In this document: positions 8,761 through 16,384 of the stretch, in pieces
Layout: each line of letters starts with the position of its first letter
Position numbering within the stretch: position 1 is the first letter of the stretch
From: an uncultured Alphaproteobacteria bacterium
GTDB taxonomy: Bacteria; Pseudomonadota; Alphaproteobacteria; Thalassobaculales; Thalassobaculaceae
Length of the DNA: 64,000 nt
Assembly (NCBI GenBank): GCA_937776645.1
Contig: CALMRI010000004.1
Coordinates: 57,390 to 121,389 of the forward strand
Direction of reading: 5' to 3'
Translations under genes and position numbers: made by a program
Notes under the pieces: model-generated
What the model saw: only the letters and a program-made list of their open reading frames with translations
What the model was told of the DNA's origin: nothing
Database searches by the model: none

Positions 8761-9677
8761 GTCAACAGGGCGCCGATTGCCCCAGAGACGGGAGCCCAAA
8801 GAGCATGGGGTCGACCGTGGTAATGTTGCCCGACGGCAAGCGTCTGCATCTTCAGCACGGTCCGATCGATCTGGTGATCCAGGCCGACGGCACCGGCGAT
8901 GAGGTTCTTGCTAGTTACCATCAGGCGGCTCAGCGGTTCGAAACCATGCTGACGGAGCTGGTCGGCGAGTTGGCGGTCCTGCGGATACCGGCGGCTAGCG
9001 ACGCACGTCTGGACGGTGTGGTGGCGCGGCGTATGCGCGAGGCGGCCCTGCCTCATACGGAAAATTTTATCACTCCCATGGCGGCGGTCGCTGGCGCCGT
9101 CGCGGATGAGATACTAGCCAGCATGGTCGCTGGTCGCAGGCTCGACCGGGCCTATGTCAATAATGCCGGCGATATTGCGCTGCATCTTGGCGAAGGCGCG
9201 CGTTACGTCGCGGCGCTGGTGGCCGATCCGGTGCGGGCACGAATCGTTGGCCGGGCAACAGTGACGGCGGCGGGCCCGGTGCGCGGCCTCGCTACCAGTG
9301 GACGGCACGGTCGCAGTCACAGCCTCGGGATCGCCGACGCGGTGACTGTCCTGGCCGGGAACGCCGCCGCTGCTGATGCCGCTGCGACGATGATTGCCAA
9401 TGCTGTTGATTTGCCGGGTTCAGCCAAGATCAGCCGGGCGCCGGCCAGCGAGCTCTATCCCGAAAGCGACCTGGGCGATCGATTGGTGACCGTTGATGTT
9501 GCGGGACTAAGCCGAGCTGACGTGGCGGTGGCGCTAATGACGGGGCAGAAGCACGCGGCCAATTTGGCTACCGCCGGGCTGATCCAGTCAGCTTTTCTAT
9601 GCCTTGACGGCGTGTGCCGGACGGTGGGCGGCGCGATCGAGATGGACTTGAAACCAAGCTTGGAGAAGGCAGAATGA
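8757..9677 (+). CDS. UPF0280 family protein (ApbE-like)
   Basis: 306 residues. The sequence fits the UPF0280 family, distant relatives of the flavin transferase ApbE: an N-terminal half with HTENFITPMAAVAGAVAD (about residues 98-117), then AYVNNAGDIALHL, matching the ApbE 'NxGGD' stretch, and a C-terminal SHSLGIADAVTVLA-like segment. No signal peptide is visible, so it should act in the cytoplasm. It overlaps Hnr by ATGA and the next gene by ATGA, so the three products are made together. A role in maturing a flavoprotein of this pathway, Hnr being the nearest, is a hypothesis only. Confidence 0.8.
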   Translation: MSQQGADCPRDGSPKSMGSTVVMLPDGKRLHLQHGPIDLVIQADGTGDEVLASYHQAAQRFETMLTELVGELAVLRIPAASDARLDGVVARRMREAALPHTENFITPMAAVAGAVADEILASMVAGRRLDRAYVNNAGDIALHLGEGARYVAALVADPVRARIVGRATVTAAGPVRGLATSGRHGRSHSLGIADAVTVLAGNAAAADAAATMIANAVDLPGSAKISRAPASELYPESDLGDRLVTVDVAGLSRADVAVALMTGQKHAANLATAGLIQSAFLCLDGVCRTVGGAIEMDLKPSLEKAE

Positions 9678-10261
9678 CCAAGGCCGTGATTCGCAAGATG
9701 ATGATGGTGACCGACGAAATTCACCGGGAGATGGGCCGCGAGATCAATCCGCCGACCCGGCGCGCCGCCGCCATTGCGGTCATCGAGAACCCGTTCGCTG
9801 GTCGCTATGTCGAGGATTTGTCCCTGTTGATGGAAATCGGCGCCGAACTTGGCGGTTTGTTGGGAGCCCGCGCGGTCGCGGCGCTGGGCATCGCGCCGTC
9901 CGAGGTTGAGAGCTATGGCAAGGCGGCACTGGTTGGCGAGAATGGTGAGCTTGAGCATGCCGCCGCGATCCTGCACCCAAAGCTTGGCGCGCCGCTGCGT
10001 CAGGCGGTGGGAAAAGGTGCCGCCCTGGTGCCATCCTCGAAGAAGCGCGGCGGTCCCGGACAGGCCCTGGACATCCCGCTCGGTCACAAGGACGCCGCCT
10101 ATGTCCGCAGCCATTTCGATGGCATGGAGGTGGCGATCAACGACGCCCCGCGGTCCGACGAAATTCTCGTCGCCGTCGCCGTTACCGATTCAGGCCGGCC
10201 CCTCCCACGGGTCGGCGGTTTGGAAGCCAAGGACGCCAAGGCCGAGGATGGATTACGGTAA
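9674..10261 (+). CDS. DUF1185 / 'amino acid synthesis' family protein
   Basis: 195 residues from ATG 9674, which overlaps the upstream stop; the frame is open 20 codons earlier without a better start. The sequence MTKAVIRKMMMVTDEIHREMGREI, the block VIENPFAGRYVEDL near residue 37 and the C-terminal DSGRPLPRVGGL are typical of the DUF1185 family, whose automatic name 'amino acid synthesis' is not backed by a known reaction. No membrane or signal segments. Its place as last gene of the Mo-hydroxylase/Hnr/UPF0280 operon suggests a step or assembly function in reductive nicotinate breakdown. It converges on the enamidase gene with 22 bases between the stops. Confidence 0.8.
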   Translation: MTKAVIRKMMMVTDEIHREMGREINPPTRRAAAIAVIENPFAGRYVEDLSLLMEIGAELGGLLGARAVAALGIAPSEVESYGKAALVGENGELEHAAAILHPKLGAPLRQAVGKGAALVPSSKKRGGPGQALDIPLGHKDAAYVRSHFDGMEVAINDAPRSDEILVAVAVTDSGRPLPRVGGLEAKDAKAEDGLR

Positions 10262-10283
10262 TAGGTTCGGTAGATTGGCCAGG

Positions 10284-11462
10284 TTACTTTTCAACGATCT
10301 CCGGCATCCGCGTCGCCGGCGGAGTATTGCGCGAGCGCTCCGAACGCACGACGCCATCGATGATGGTCATACCGAGACCCGGCAGATTGCCTTGATGAAT
10401 GCTTTCGAGCATGTCCTTGCCGGGCGCGTGCTGGGCTTGGTCGATGATGATCATGTCAGCCGACTTGCCGACCTCAAGCATGCCACTATCCAGTTCCCGC
10501 ATCCGCGCTGTATTGCCGGTCGCGAAACAGAACACGGTTTCCGGCGCCACATCGCCCAGACTGGAGAGCATGGCGATCATCCGCAGAATGCCGAGCGGTT
10601 GCACCCCCGACCCCGCCGGCGAGTCTGTCCCGAGAATCACCCGCTCCGGCTGCCCCAGTTCGAACGCTGTGCGCATGGCCAGCAAGCCGGAACGCTCATT
10701 CCCGTTATGGACTATCTCGATGCCGCGCCCACATTGCTCGCAAAGACAAATGATCTGGTCATCCGGGAGGGCAGTATGGCCACCATTAATATGGCCGATG
10801 ATGTCGGCATCGGCCTCCAGCACCACGTCCTTGTCGATGAGACCGGAGCCCGGGATAGAAGGGCCACCGGTGTGAATGGTGCTTTGCATACCGTATTTGC
10901 GCGCCCAGGCAACCATCTGCTTCGCCGTATCGCCAACCTTCACCGAGCCGAGGCCCACCTCGCCGAGAAGCTTAACCCCAGCTTCCGAGAGGGATTTGAA
11001 ATCCTCCTCCACCATACCTTCTTCAATCACCGGCGCACCGGCCAAGACCTTTACGCCGGAGGGGCGGAAATTATCGTACCAACGCTGTGAAGCGATCGCC
11101 AAGGCTTTCAAGCCGACAATGTCTTTGGGCCGGCCAGGCAAATGGACCTCGCCCGCGGAAATCATCGTGGTAACCCCGCCATGCAGGCAGGAATCGATCC
11201 AACTCAGCTGTTGTTGGCGCGGCGTATAGTCGCCGATCACCGGGTGCACATGGCTGTCGATCAATCCGGGTGAGACCGCCGCGCCCTTGGCGTCCACCAC
11301 GGTGCCGGCATCACCGATGTCCAGATCCTTGGCATACCCGATGGCGGAGATCCGGCCGTCGAGGACAGCAATGCAGTTGCCGTCGAGGACCGGTTGTTCC
11401 AACTGCCCCGACAATAAAAGGCCGATATTTTTGATCACCAGTTTCGTTTCTTGACCAGACAT
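10284..11462 (-). CDS. ena: Enamidase (amidohydrolase superfamily)
   Basis: About 392 residues. Starts at GTG 11483, ATG 11468 and ATG 11462 are in frame; 11462 is best spaced (8 bases) from GGAG and gives MSGQETKLVIKNIGLLLSG. The sequence follows Eubacterium barkeri enamidase closely by memory: IDSHVHP (metal HxH), GGVTTMISAGEVHLPGRPKD, LLGEVGLGS with the bridging Glu, IHTGGPSIPGSG, GHINGGHT, LGTDSPAGSG (metal Asp) and the tail SRNTPPATR. The enzyme hydrolyses the cyclic enamide 1,4,5,6-tetrahydro-6-oxonicotinate to 2-formylglutarate and ammonia. Operator 2 lies 18 bases before the start. It is convergent to the hnr operon and so has its own promoter. Confidence 0.92.
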   Translation of the reverse strand: MSGQETKLVIKNIGLLLSGQLEQPVLDGNCIAVLDGRISAIGYAKDLDIGDAGTVVDAKGAAVSPGLIDSHVHPVIGDYTPRQQQLSWIDSCLHGGVTTMISAGEVHLPGRPKDIVGLKALAIASQRWYDNFRPSGVKVLAGAPVIEEGMVEEDFKSLSEAGVKLLGEVGLGSVKVGDTAKQMVAWARKYGMQSTIHTGGPSIPGSGLIDKDVVLEADADIIGHINGGHTALPDDQIICLCEQCGRGIEIVHNGNERSGLLAMRTAFELGQPERVILGTDSPAGSGVQPLGILRMIAMLSSLGDVAPETVFCFATGNTARMRELDSGMLEVGKSADMIIIDQAQHAPGKDMLESIHQGNLPGLGMTIIDGVVRSERSRNTPPATRMPEIVEK

Positions 11463-11480
11463 CGACATTTCTCCACTTGC

Positions 11481-11510
11481 CACAATTCATTTGCATACTA
11501 ACGAATTGTG
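11481..11510. promoter_or_regulatory. Probable operator 2: 30-bp palindrome upstream of enamidase
   Basis: Arms CACAATTC (11481-11488) and GAATTGTG (11503-11510) are perfect complements; the interior ATTTGCATACTAAC continues the dyad with three mismatched pairs. Aligned centre on centre with the palindrome at 3386-3415 it is identical through TCATTTG, ATAC and AA and has the same 30-bp length. It overlaps the region where the enamidase promoter and ribosome site must lie and is about 160 bases upstream of the divergent MarR gene. Confidence 0.72.
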
Positions 11511-11667
11511 CTGAGGTTGAGAACGGTCTTTTGACGGCCTGGGATGGCGCGGGGGACGCCCCGGATAGGGTGCTGAGATTTGTCGAAGACGCTTAAGGCT
11601 GCGATACTGCCGCAATATTTCGTTAGCCTGTCGATGCTGCCGAAATTGGCCTCACAACTCATGACGC

Positions 11668-12129
11668 TTGGCGCTGCTTTTGAAGACGACCCCACCCACG
11701 CCAACCGGCTCGCCGTCGAGCGACTATCGGCTCGAGGAGCAAATCGGATTCATTCTCCGCTTGGTCTCCCAGCGTCACACCGGGATCTTCGCCGACACGA
11801 TTGTCGACAGCTTGACCCCGACGCGCTTTGCGGTCCTGGCGAAGTTATACGAGAATGGCGCCATGTCCCAAAATAGGCTCGGGCGTCAGACGGCGATGGA
11901 CGGAGCGACTATCAAAGGCGTCGTCGACCGACTTCGCGACCGGGGGTTGGTGCACACGCGCCCTGACCCTGGTGACGCCCGGCGGCATTTGGTCGAGTTG
12001 ACCGATGCGGGCCAGGGCACGGCGTCGCGGGCGATACCCCACGCTATGGAAATCACCGAGAAGACCTTGGCGCCGCTTGGGGCAAAGGAACGCACAATCT
12101 TGTTGGATTTGCTATCCAAACTTCGATGA
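11668..12129 (+). CDS. MarR family transcriptional regulator, likely regulator of the nicotinate genes
   Basis: 153 residues from a TTG start at 11668; no ATG is available near the N-terminus. A winged helix-turn-helix is plain: LTPTRFAVLAKLYENGAMSQ, then MDGATIKGVVDRLRDRGLV as recognition helix region, and the wing PDPGDARRHLVELTDAG. MarR proteins of the NicR/BpsR type repress nicotinate genes and are released by 6-hydroxynicotinate; the DGATIKGVVDRL helix looks like that group by memory. It is divergent from enamidase, and the two 30-bp palindromes are its probable binding sites. The regulated set would then be the Rieske gene, the Mo-hydroxylase/hnr operon and ena. Confidence 0.85.
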   Translation: MALLLKTTPPTPTGSPSSDYRLEEQIGFILRLVSQRHTGIFADTIVDSLTPTRFAVLAKLYENGAMSQNRLGRQTAMDGATIKGVVDRLRDRGLVHTRPDPGDARRHLVELTDAGQGTASRAIPHAMEITEKTLAPLGAKERTILLDLLSKLR

Positions 12130-12226
12130 ACCTTACTGCATATCGTGATTGTTTCGTCTTTGTTCGGGATTTATAAACTCTCCTTGGGCTCGCGAGCCGC
12201 ACAGGAAGTGATTGTGAACATTACTG

Positions 12227-12534
12227 ATGCAAACTTCCGACAAGATAAAACCCATTGACGCTTTAGCAGTAGTTTGCGGCGACCTGCGTGCGGCGGGGAA
12301 GTCCGTCACCTTGGCGCATGGAACTTTTGATCTCCTGCATCTCGGTCATGTCCGGCATTTGCAAGAGGCAAAGGGCACGTCTGACGTGCTGGTCGTGACC
12401 TTGACCGCAGACCGTTTCGTTAACAAAGGGCCGGGTCGGCCGGTATTCACCGGAGCCCAGCGCGCCGAAATGCTGGCGGCTCTGGATTTCGTCGACTATG
12501 TGGCGCTCAACGATGCGCCGACAGCTGAGCCGGC
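12227..12534 (+). pseudogene. Adenylyl/cytidylyltransferase-like gene, truncated by an IS element
   Basis: About 103 native residues remain. The nucleotidyltransferase core starts normally: VTLAHGTFDLLHLGHVRHL with the HxGH motif near residue 43, then GRPVFTGAQRAEMLAALDFVDYV and NDAPTAEPA. The frame is then cut at the left end of the insertion element (12535), and the last few codons before a stop are IS sequence. The missing part would include the ISSxxR-like motif, so no enzyme is expected. It resembles the transferase domain of RfaE/HldE-type proteins that activate sugar phosphates. The rest of the gene is not on the other side of the IS. Confidence 0.82.
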
Positions 12535-12600
12535 TGTCCTGCCCCCCTATAACTGTGCCACGTAATTCGTGATATTTTACGAAGGTGTGGAGGTATTTGG

Positions 12601-12888
12601 ATGGCAAGGAAGCGATATTGCGATGAAGATGTATTGAACCTGCTGCGTCAGATAGAGCTCAGTCTGGCGTCTGGTAGCAGTGTAGAGATGGCTTGCCGAT
12701 CAGCAGGCATCAGCGATGCAACATACTATAATTGGCGCAAGAGGTACGGTGGGATGGGCAAGTCCCAGCTTCAGGAGCTCAAGGGCCTTGAGAAGGAGAA
12801 CTCCCGCCTCAAGAGAATTGTTGCGGACCTTGAGCTGGATAAGCTGATCCTGCGGGAGAGCCTCGATTATCTAAAGCCGAAGGTCTGA
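12601..12888 (+). CDS. IS3/IS407-type transposase subunit OrfA
   Basis: 95 residues. A helix-turn-helix of the transposase_8 type occupies about residues 10-50 (VEMACRSAGISDATYYNWRK), followed by a leucine-zipper-like coiled coil (LQELKGLEKENSRLKRIVAD) that binds OrfB. It starts at ATG 12601, 66 bases inside the left IS end. The frame relation to orfB is -1, as expected in this family, where OrfAB is the active transposase. Intact. Confidence 0.92.
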   Translation: MARKRYCDEDVLNLLRQIELSLASGSSVEMACRSAGISDATYYNWRKRYGGMGKSQLQELKGLEKENSRLKRIVADLELDKLILRESLDYLKPKV

Positions 12889-12920
12889 CGATTGCCGATC
12901 TGCGTCAGGCCCTAATCCAT

Positions 12921-13718
12921 GTGCGTCAGAAACTCGGATCATCCGAGCGGCGGGCTTGCAAAACGATCGGCGTGGCACGGTCCACACAGCGCTATGAGGC
13001 ATCCCCTGAAAATGATGACAGCCTTCGGCTGGCTTTGATCAGATTGGCAAAGCAGTATGGCCGCTATGGTTACAGGAAGATTGCCGCGTTACTCCGCATT
13101 GAAGGCTGGCAAGTCAATCACAAGAAGGTAGAGCGGCTGTGGAGGGAAGAGGGTCTCCAGATACCGCAACGTCACAGGAAGCGGAAGCGCCTCTATCACA
13201 AGGACAGCTCTATCATCCGGCTGCGCCCCAAATATCGGAACCATATCTGGAGCATAGATTTCGTCCATGACAAGCTGGCCAACGGCCGGCCCTATAAAAT
13301 GTTGACCGTGCTGGATGAATACACCCGCGAAGCTCTGTGCGTGGCCGTGAGGACTCGAATGGGCAATGCCGAGGTTCTGGAAGCCCTCTATCCGCTCTTC
13401 TTGAAACACGGCAGACCAGAGTTCATCAGATCAGACAATGGTCCTGAGTTCATCGCAGAGAACTTTCAGACCTGGCTTACCAAGGTTGGGATCAAGCCCA
13501 TCCGTATCTATCCGGGGAGCCCCTGGGAGAACGGATACAACGAACGCTTCAACGGCACTCTGCGCAGGGAGGTTCTCAATGCAGAGTGGTTCACATCAAT
13601 CAGACAGGCTCAAATCGTCATCGAAACTTGGCTGAAACAGTACAATCACATCCGCCCGCATCAGGCTCTGAACATGCGTCCACCGATGCCCGAGACCCTA
13701 TCAGAAAGTGGTACATAG
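12921..13718 (+). CDS. IS3/IS407-type transposase catalytic part OrfB
   Basis: 265 residues from GTG 12921, with the frame open upstream to about 12886 so that it overlaps the end of orfA. The HTH_21-type region (YGRYGYRKIAALLRIEGW) is followed by the rve integrase core with an intact DDE triad: D in WSIDFVHDKL, D in IRSDNGPEFI, and E in PWENGYNERF. It ends 15 bases before the right IS end. Nothing suggests inactivation. Made mostly as an OrfAB fusion through -1 frameshifting in this family; I see no strong slippery heptamer here. Confidence 0.9.
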   Translation: MRQKLGSSERRACKTIGVARSTQRYEASPENDDSLRLALIRLAKQYGRYGYRKIAALLRIEGWQVNHKKVERLWREEGLQIPQRHRKRKRLYHKDSSIIRLRPKYRNHIWSIDFVHDKLANGRPYKMLTVLDEYTREALCVAVRTRMGNAEVLEALYPLFLKHGRPEFIRSDNGPEFIAENFQTWLTKVGIKPIRIYPGSPWENGYNERFNGTLRREVLNAEWFTSIRQAQIVIETWLKQYNHIRPHQALNMRPPMPETLSESGT

Positions 13719-13733
13719 AACGGGGGCTTTACA

Positions 13734-14131
13734 CCTGGGACGCGCAAAACATTCTGACTCGAGGCCAAACCATCGCTGAGGAGATCGACGAGGAACGGGC
13801 GGTTTGGGTCGAGCTGGAGCCAGGTCAAGCGTCAATTCATCACATCTACATGTGGCATGCCTCGCCCCCGAACAGCACCGACCGACGTCGGGTCGCCGTG
13901 GCGCTGCGCTACATCACGCCCAAGGCGCGGCAGACCCGGTCGGATCGGGATTTCGCCACCTTAGTTCGGGGTGAAGATCGATACGGCAATTTCGAGCCAG
14001 AGCCGAGACCGCAGACCACCATGGACCCGGATTTCATCCGTCTGCACGAGGAGATTGCCGAAATCCAGGGGTCGATCTATCTACAGGGCACCGACAAGGC
14101 TGGGATCGAGGGGCTGAGCGACCAAAAATAA
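13734..14131 (+). pseudogene. PhyH family dioxygenase, C-terminal fragment right of the IS
   Basis: Past the IS end the frame encodes TWDAQNILTRGQTIAEEID and continues to IHHIYMWHASPPNSTDRRRV, which is the distal iron His plus the 2-oxoglutarate arginine of a PhyH dioxygenase, then a normal-looking C-terminus to a TAA at 14129-14131. The HxD half is missing and there is no start codon outside the IS. About 130 residues remain. Its missing half is not in the window. With the nucleotidyltransferase stub on the other flank it shows that the IS joins two unrelated genes. Confidence 0.82.
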
Positions 14132-14150
14132 CTCCGGCTTAGCGAGGCAT

Positions 14151-15071
14151 CTAGGCGCCGCGGCTACGGACGCGCTCTCGGTGGAATATGTAGAGGCCAG
14201 AACCGACGATAATGGCGATACCGCTCCAGGTGACGCCGTCCGGGAAATCCCCGAACAACCACAGTCCATAGCCGGTTGCGCCGACGATCTCCAGATACTG
14301 GAACGGCGCCAGCACGCCAGCTTCCATCTGGCGGAACGCCAGGGTGATCATGAAATGACCGGCCGTTGCGATCACCCCGCAAAGCGCCAGCAACGACCAC
14401 TCCCACGGCGTCGGCCAGACGGGAGTAAACACTGGAATTTCTAGCGCATGGCCGATGAGCAGCGCCAGACTCATAAACACCAGGCCAGTCAAGCCCGAGT
14501 TGAATTGCATTACCACCGGATCCTGGCTCTGCACCAGTCGGCGGGTCAGCACGATATAAATCGCGAAACACAGCGCCGCGCCGAGCGGTAGGACCGCCGT
14601 CAGGCCGAACAGATCATAGCTTGGTCGGACCACGATCAAGGCGCCGGCGAAACCGACGATTGCCGCCAAAACCCGCCGCCAACCAATACGCTCGCCAAGG
14701 AAAACCGCTGAGAGCAGGGTGACAATCAGCGGTTCGACGAAGAAAATCGCCATGGCGTCGGCGAGCGGCATGAGCTTGACCGCCGCGAAGATCAGCACCG
14801 TTGTCGTCGCGATCAGGATACCCCGCAGCACCTGGAAACCAAGATTGGCCACCGGCGCCCGGCGAAAGCCGGCGGCGACGAAGGGGGCCATGATGGCGGC
14901 CTGGACGACGAACCGCGCCCAAGCTACCTGTCCGGCCGGGACGGTCGCTGAGAGCAGCTTGGCGATGGCGTCGATCGCCGGCAGAGTCAGCACCGCGACA
15001 ACCATCAACGCCACCGCGATCTCAACACTTTTGTCGCGCTTTGGCGTGCGGGTTTCGGAGTGTTGATCCAT
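14151..15071 (-). CDS. EamA/DMT-superfamily transporter
   Basis: 306 residues from ATG 15071 (MDQHSETRTPKRDKSVEI). The frame is open far upstream, but that part is antisense to the ytoQ-like gene and is not real. About ten hydrophobic segments form two EamA repeats; typical stretches are AIDAIAKLLSATVPAGQVAWAR, FFVEPLIVTLLSAVFLGERI and, in the second half, APFQYLEIVGATGYGLWLFGD. Such proteins sit in the inner membrane and export metabolites such as amino acids or nucleosides. It is divergent from the next gene with about 140 bases between starts. Substrate unknown. Confidence 0.88.
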   Translation of the reverse strand: MDQHSETRTPKRDKSVEIAVALMVVAVLTLPAIDAIAKLLSATVPAGQVAWARFVVQAAIMAPFVAAGFRRAPVANLGFQVLRGILIATTTVLIFAAVKLMPLADAMAIFFVEPLIVTLLSAVFLGERIGWRRVLAAIVGFAGALIVVRPSYDLFGLTAVLPLGAALCFAIYIVLTRRLVQSQDPVVMQFNSGLTGLVFMSLALLIGHALEIPVFTPVWPTPWEWSLLALCGVIATAGHFMITLAFRQMEAGVLAPFQYLEIVGATGYGLWLFGDFPDGVTWSGIAIIVGSGLYIFHRERVRSRGA

Positions 15072-15209
15072 TTTCGGAGTGTGGGGCTCGGCTTGGGGGT
15101 GGGCAAGCTGTATCACGCCGTAGCTGAGACCGTTTCCCCCGAACTTGCGCCATGCGGCCGCAGGCCGTATGCACGGACACGGCTTTTCCACGCAAGCAGG
15201 GGAATCATC

Positions 15210-15671
15210 ATGAGCGCCTTGTCCGTCTATCTGTCCGGCGAAATCCACAGCGATTGGCGGAGCCGGATCGAATCCGGCAGCCAATCTGCGGGGCTGGCCA
15301 TCGACTTCACCGCCCCGGTCACTCATCACGAAAGCAGCGATGATTGCGGCGTCGCCATTCTCGGCGGTGAGGACAATCCGTTCTGGAAGGATCACAAAGG
15401 CGCCAAGATCAACGCCATCCGTACCCGCACGATGATCGAGCGGGCCGATGTGGTAGTGGTGCGCTTCGGCGACAAATACAAGCAATGGAACGCCGCCTTC
15501 GACGCCGGTTACGCGGCCGCGCTGGGCAAGCCGGTGATCGTGCTGCATGATCCGGCTCTGACCCACGCCTTGAAGGAAGTCGACGCCGCTGCCTTGGCCG
15601 TCGCCGAGACGCCGGAGCAGGTCGTCGCGATCCTTACCTATGTGCTGAACGGCGAGCTGAAGGTGGCCTGA
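15210..15671 (+). CDS. ytoQ: YtoQ family protein
   Basis: 153 residues from ATG 15210 (MSALSVYLSGEIHSDWR); 50 codons of open frame before it overlap the divergent transporter's start and are not used. YtoQ proteins are about 150 residues and related to nucleoside 2-deoxyribosyltransferases; the SGEIHSDWR start, the central LGGEDNPFWKDHKGAKINAIRTR-type block (residues ~50-73) and the RADVVVVRFGDKYKQWNAAFDAG segment are family hallmarks. Biochemical function is not established. Two bases separate its stop from the next ATG, so it was in an operon with the cupin gene. Confidence 0.85.
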   Translation: MSALSVYLSGEIHSDWRSRIESGSQSAGLAIDFTAPVTHHESSDDCGVAILGGEDNPFWKDHKGAKINAIRTRTMIERADVVVVRFGDKYKQWNAAFDAGYAAALGKPVIVLHDPALTHALKEVDAAALAVAETPEQVVAILTYVLNGELKVA

Positions 15672-15673
15672 TC

Positions 15674-15990
15674 ATGGCGCCGGGCAAGGTCAATCTCAAC
15701 TTCCACGGCATCGACACCGCCAGCGGGTTTGTTACCCGGCCAGACAACCCACTAATCCACGAAAAGGTTCTCGGCAGCACGCTCGACGCCGCTAACCGAA
15801 CCGGTGTACGCACCCGTTTTCTGCGTCTTGACGCCGGTTGCCGCACGCCTGAGGCGCATGCCCATCCCTATTGGGAAGAACTGTATCTGATCGAAGGAGA
15901 CTTGGTCTCGATCGACGCGGCTGGAGAACGGGTGCATACCGCGCCCGGTTATGCAGCCGGGCGCCGGGCAGCATGCATGGGCCGGTGCAC
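15674..15990 (+). pseudogene. Cupin-domain gene, frameshifted and cut by an IS630 remnant
   Basis: The first ~95 codons (MAPGKVNLNFHGIDTASGFV) read as a single-domain cupin with the metal-binding stretch [16 protein letters not shown] near residue 57. After APGYA the frame is lost by one base: continuing in the other frame gives [11 protein letters not shown], the second cupin motif expected at that place. Immediately after that the sequence is IS630 transposase. So the gene has both a frameshift near 15957 and a missing 3' end. It would have been co-transcribed with ytoQ. Confidence 0.72.
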
Positions 15991-16320
15991 GGCACGGCCT
16001 TCCTGGCCTATGTCGAGCAGGTGCTGGTGCCAGAACTACGAGACGGTAGCATCGTCGTCATGGACAATCTGGCTTCCCACAAAGTGGTCGGTGTGCGTGA
16101 GCTGATCGAGGCCGCTGGCGCCAGACTGCTGTATCTGCCGCCCTACAGTCCGGACTTCAATCCAATCGAGATGGCTTTCTCGAAGCTCAAGGCCTTTCTC
16201 CGCAAGGCCGCCGCTCGAACAAAGGACGATCTTTGGAACGCCGTCGCCAACGCAATAGAAACCTTCACACCGAACGAATGCGAAAACTACTTTGCCGCCG
16301 CTGGATATGACCGGGATTAA
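15991..16320 (+). pseudogene. IS630-family transposase, C-terminal remnant
   Basis: About 110 codons of the DDE_3 catalytic domain survive: [17 protein letters not shown], the second acidic residue in [10 protein letters not shown], and the third in [20 protein letters not shown]. The N-terminal helix-turn-helix and the first Asp are missing, and the remnant joins directly to the cupin gene. The C-terminus and stop (16318-16320) are intact. No opposite IS end is seen, so this is an immobile leftover. Confidence 0.85.
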
Positions 16321-16384
16321 ATTGAAGGCGCTCTAGAGGGCCGATATTGAGCAAACACGGCATGCAACAACGCCGTTGGCGTCA

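Larger units (their letters stand above)
12535..13733 (+). mobile_element. IS3-family (IS407-type) insertion sequence, 1199 bp
   Basis: Imperfect terminal inverted repeats: left TGTCCTGCCCCCCTATAACT from 12535, right (complement, ending at 13733) TGTAAAGCCCCCGTTCTATG; both continue to a TGTGCCAC/TGTACCAC block. Between them lie orfA and orfB in the -1 frame. The length is normal. The four bases outside the ends are CGGC on the left and CCTG on the right, so no target duplication is visible. The left flank is a nucleotidyltransferase gene and the right flank a PhyH gene, so this copy marks a recombination junction rather than a simple insertion. Confidence 0.9.

Noticed and set aside
9849..11090. 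413-codon plus-strand open frame across DUF1185 and enamidase
   Set aside because: It overlaps two genes with recognisable families in other frames and itself shows no motif.
12531..13737. Target-site duplication around the IS3-type element
   Set aside because: The four flanking bases are CGGC and CCTG; shifting the ends by a few bases does not produce a match, so none is claimed.
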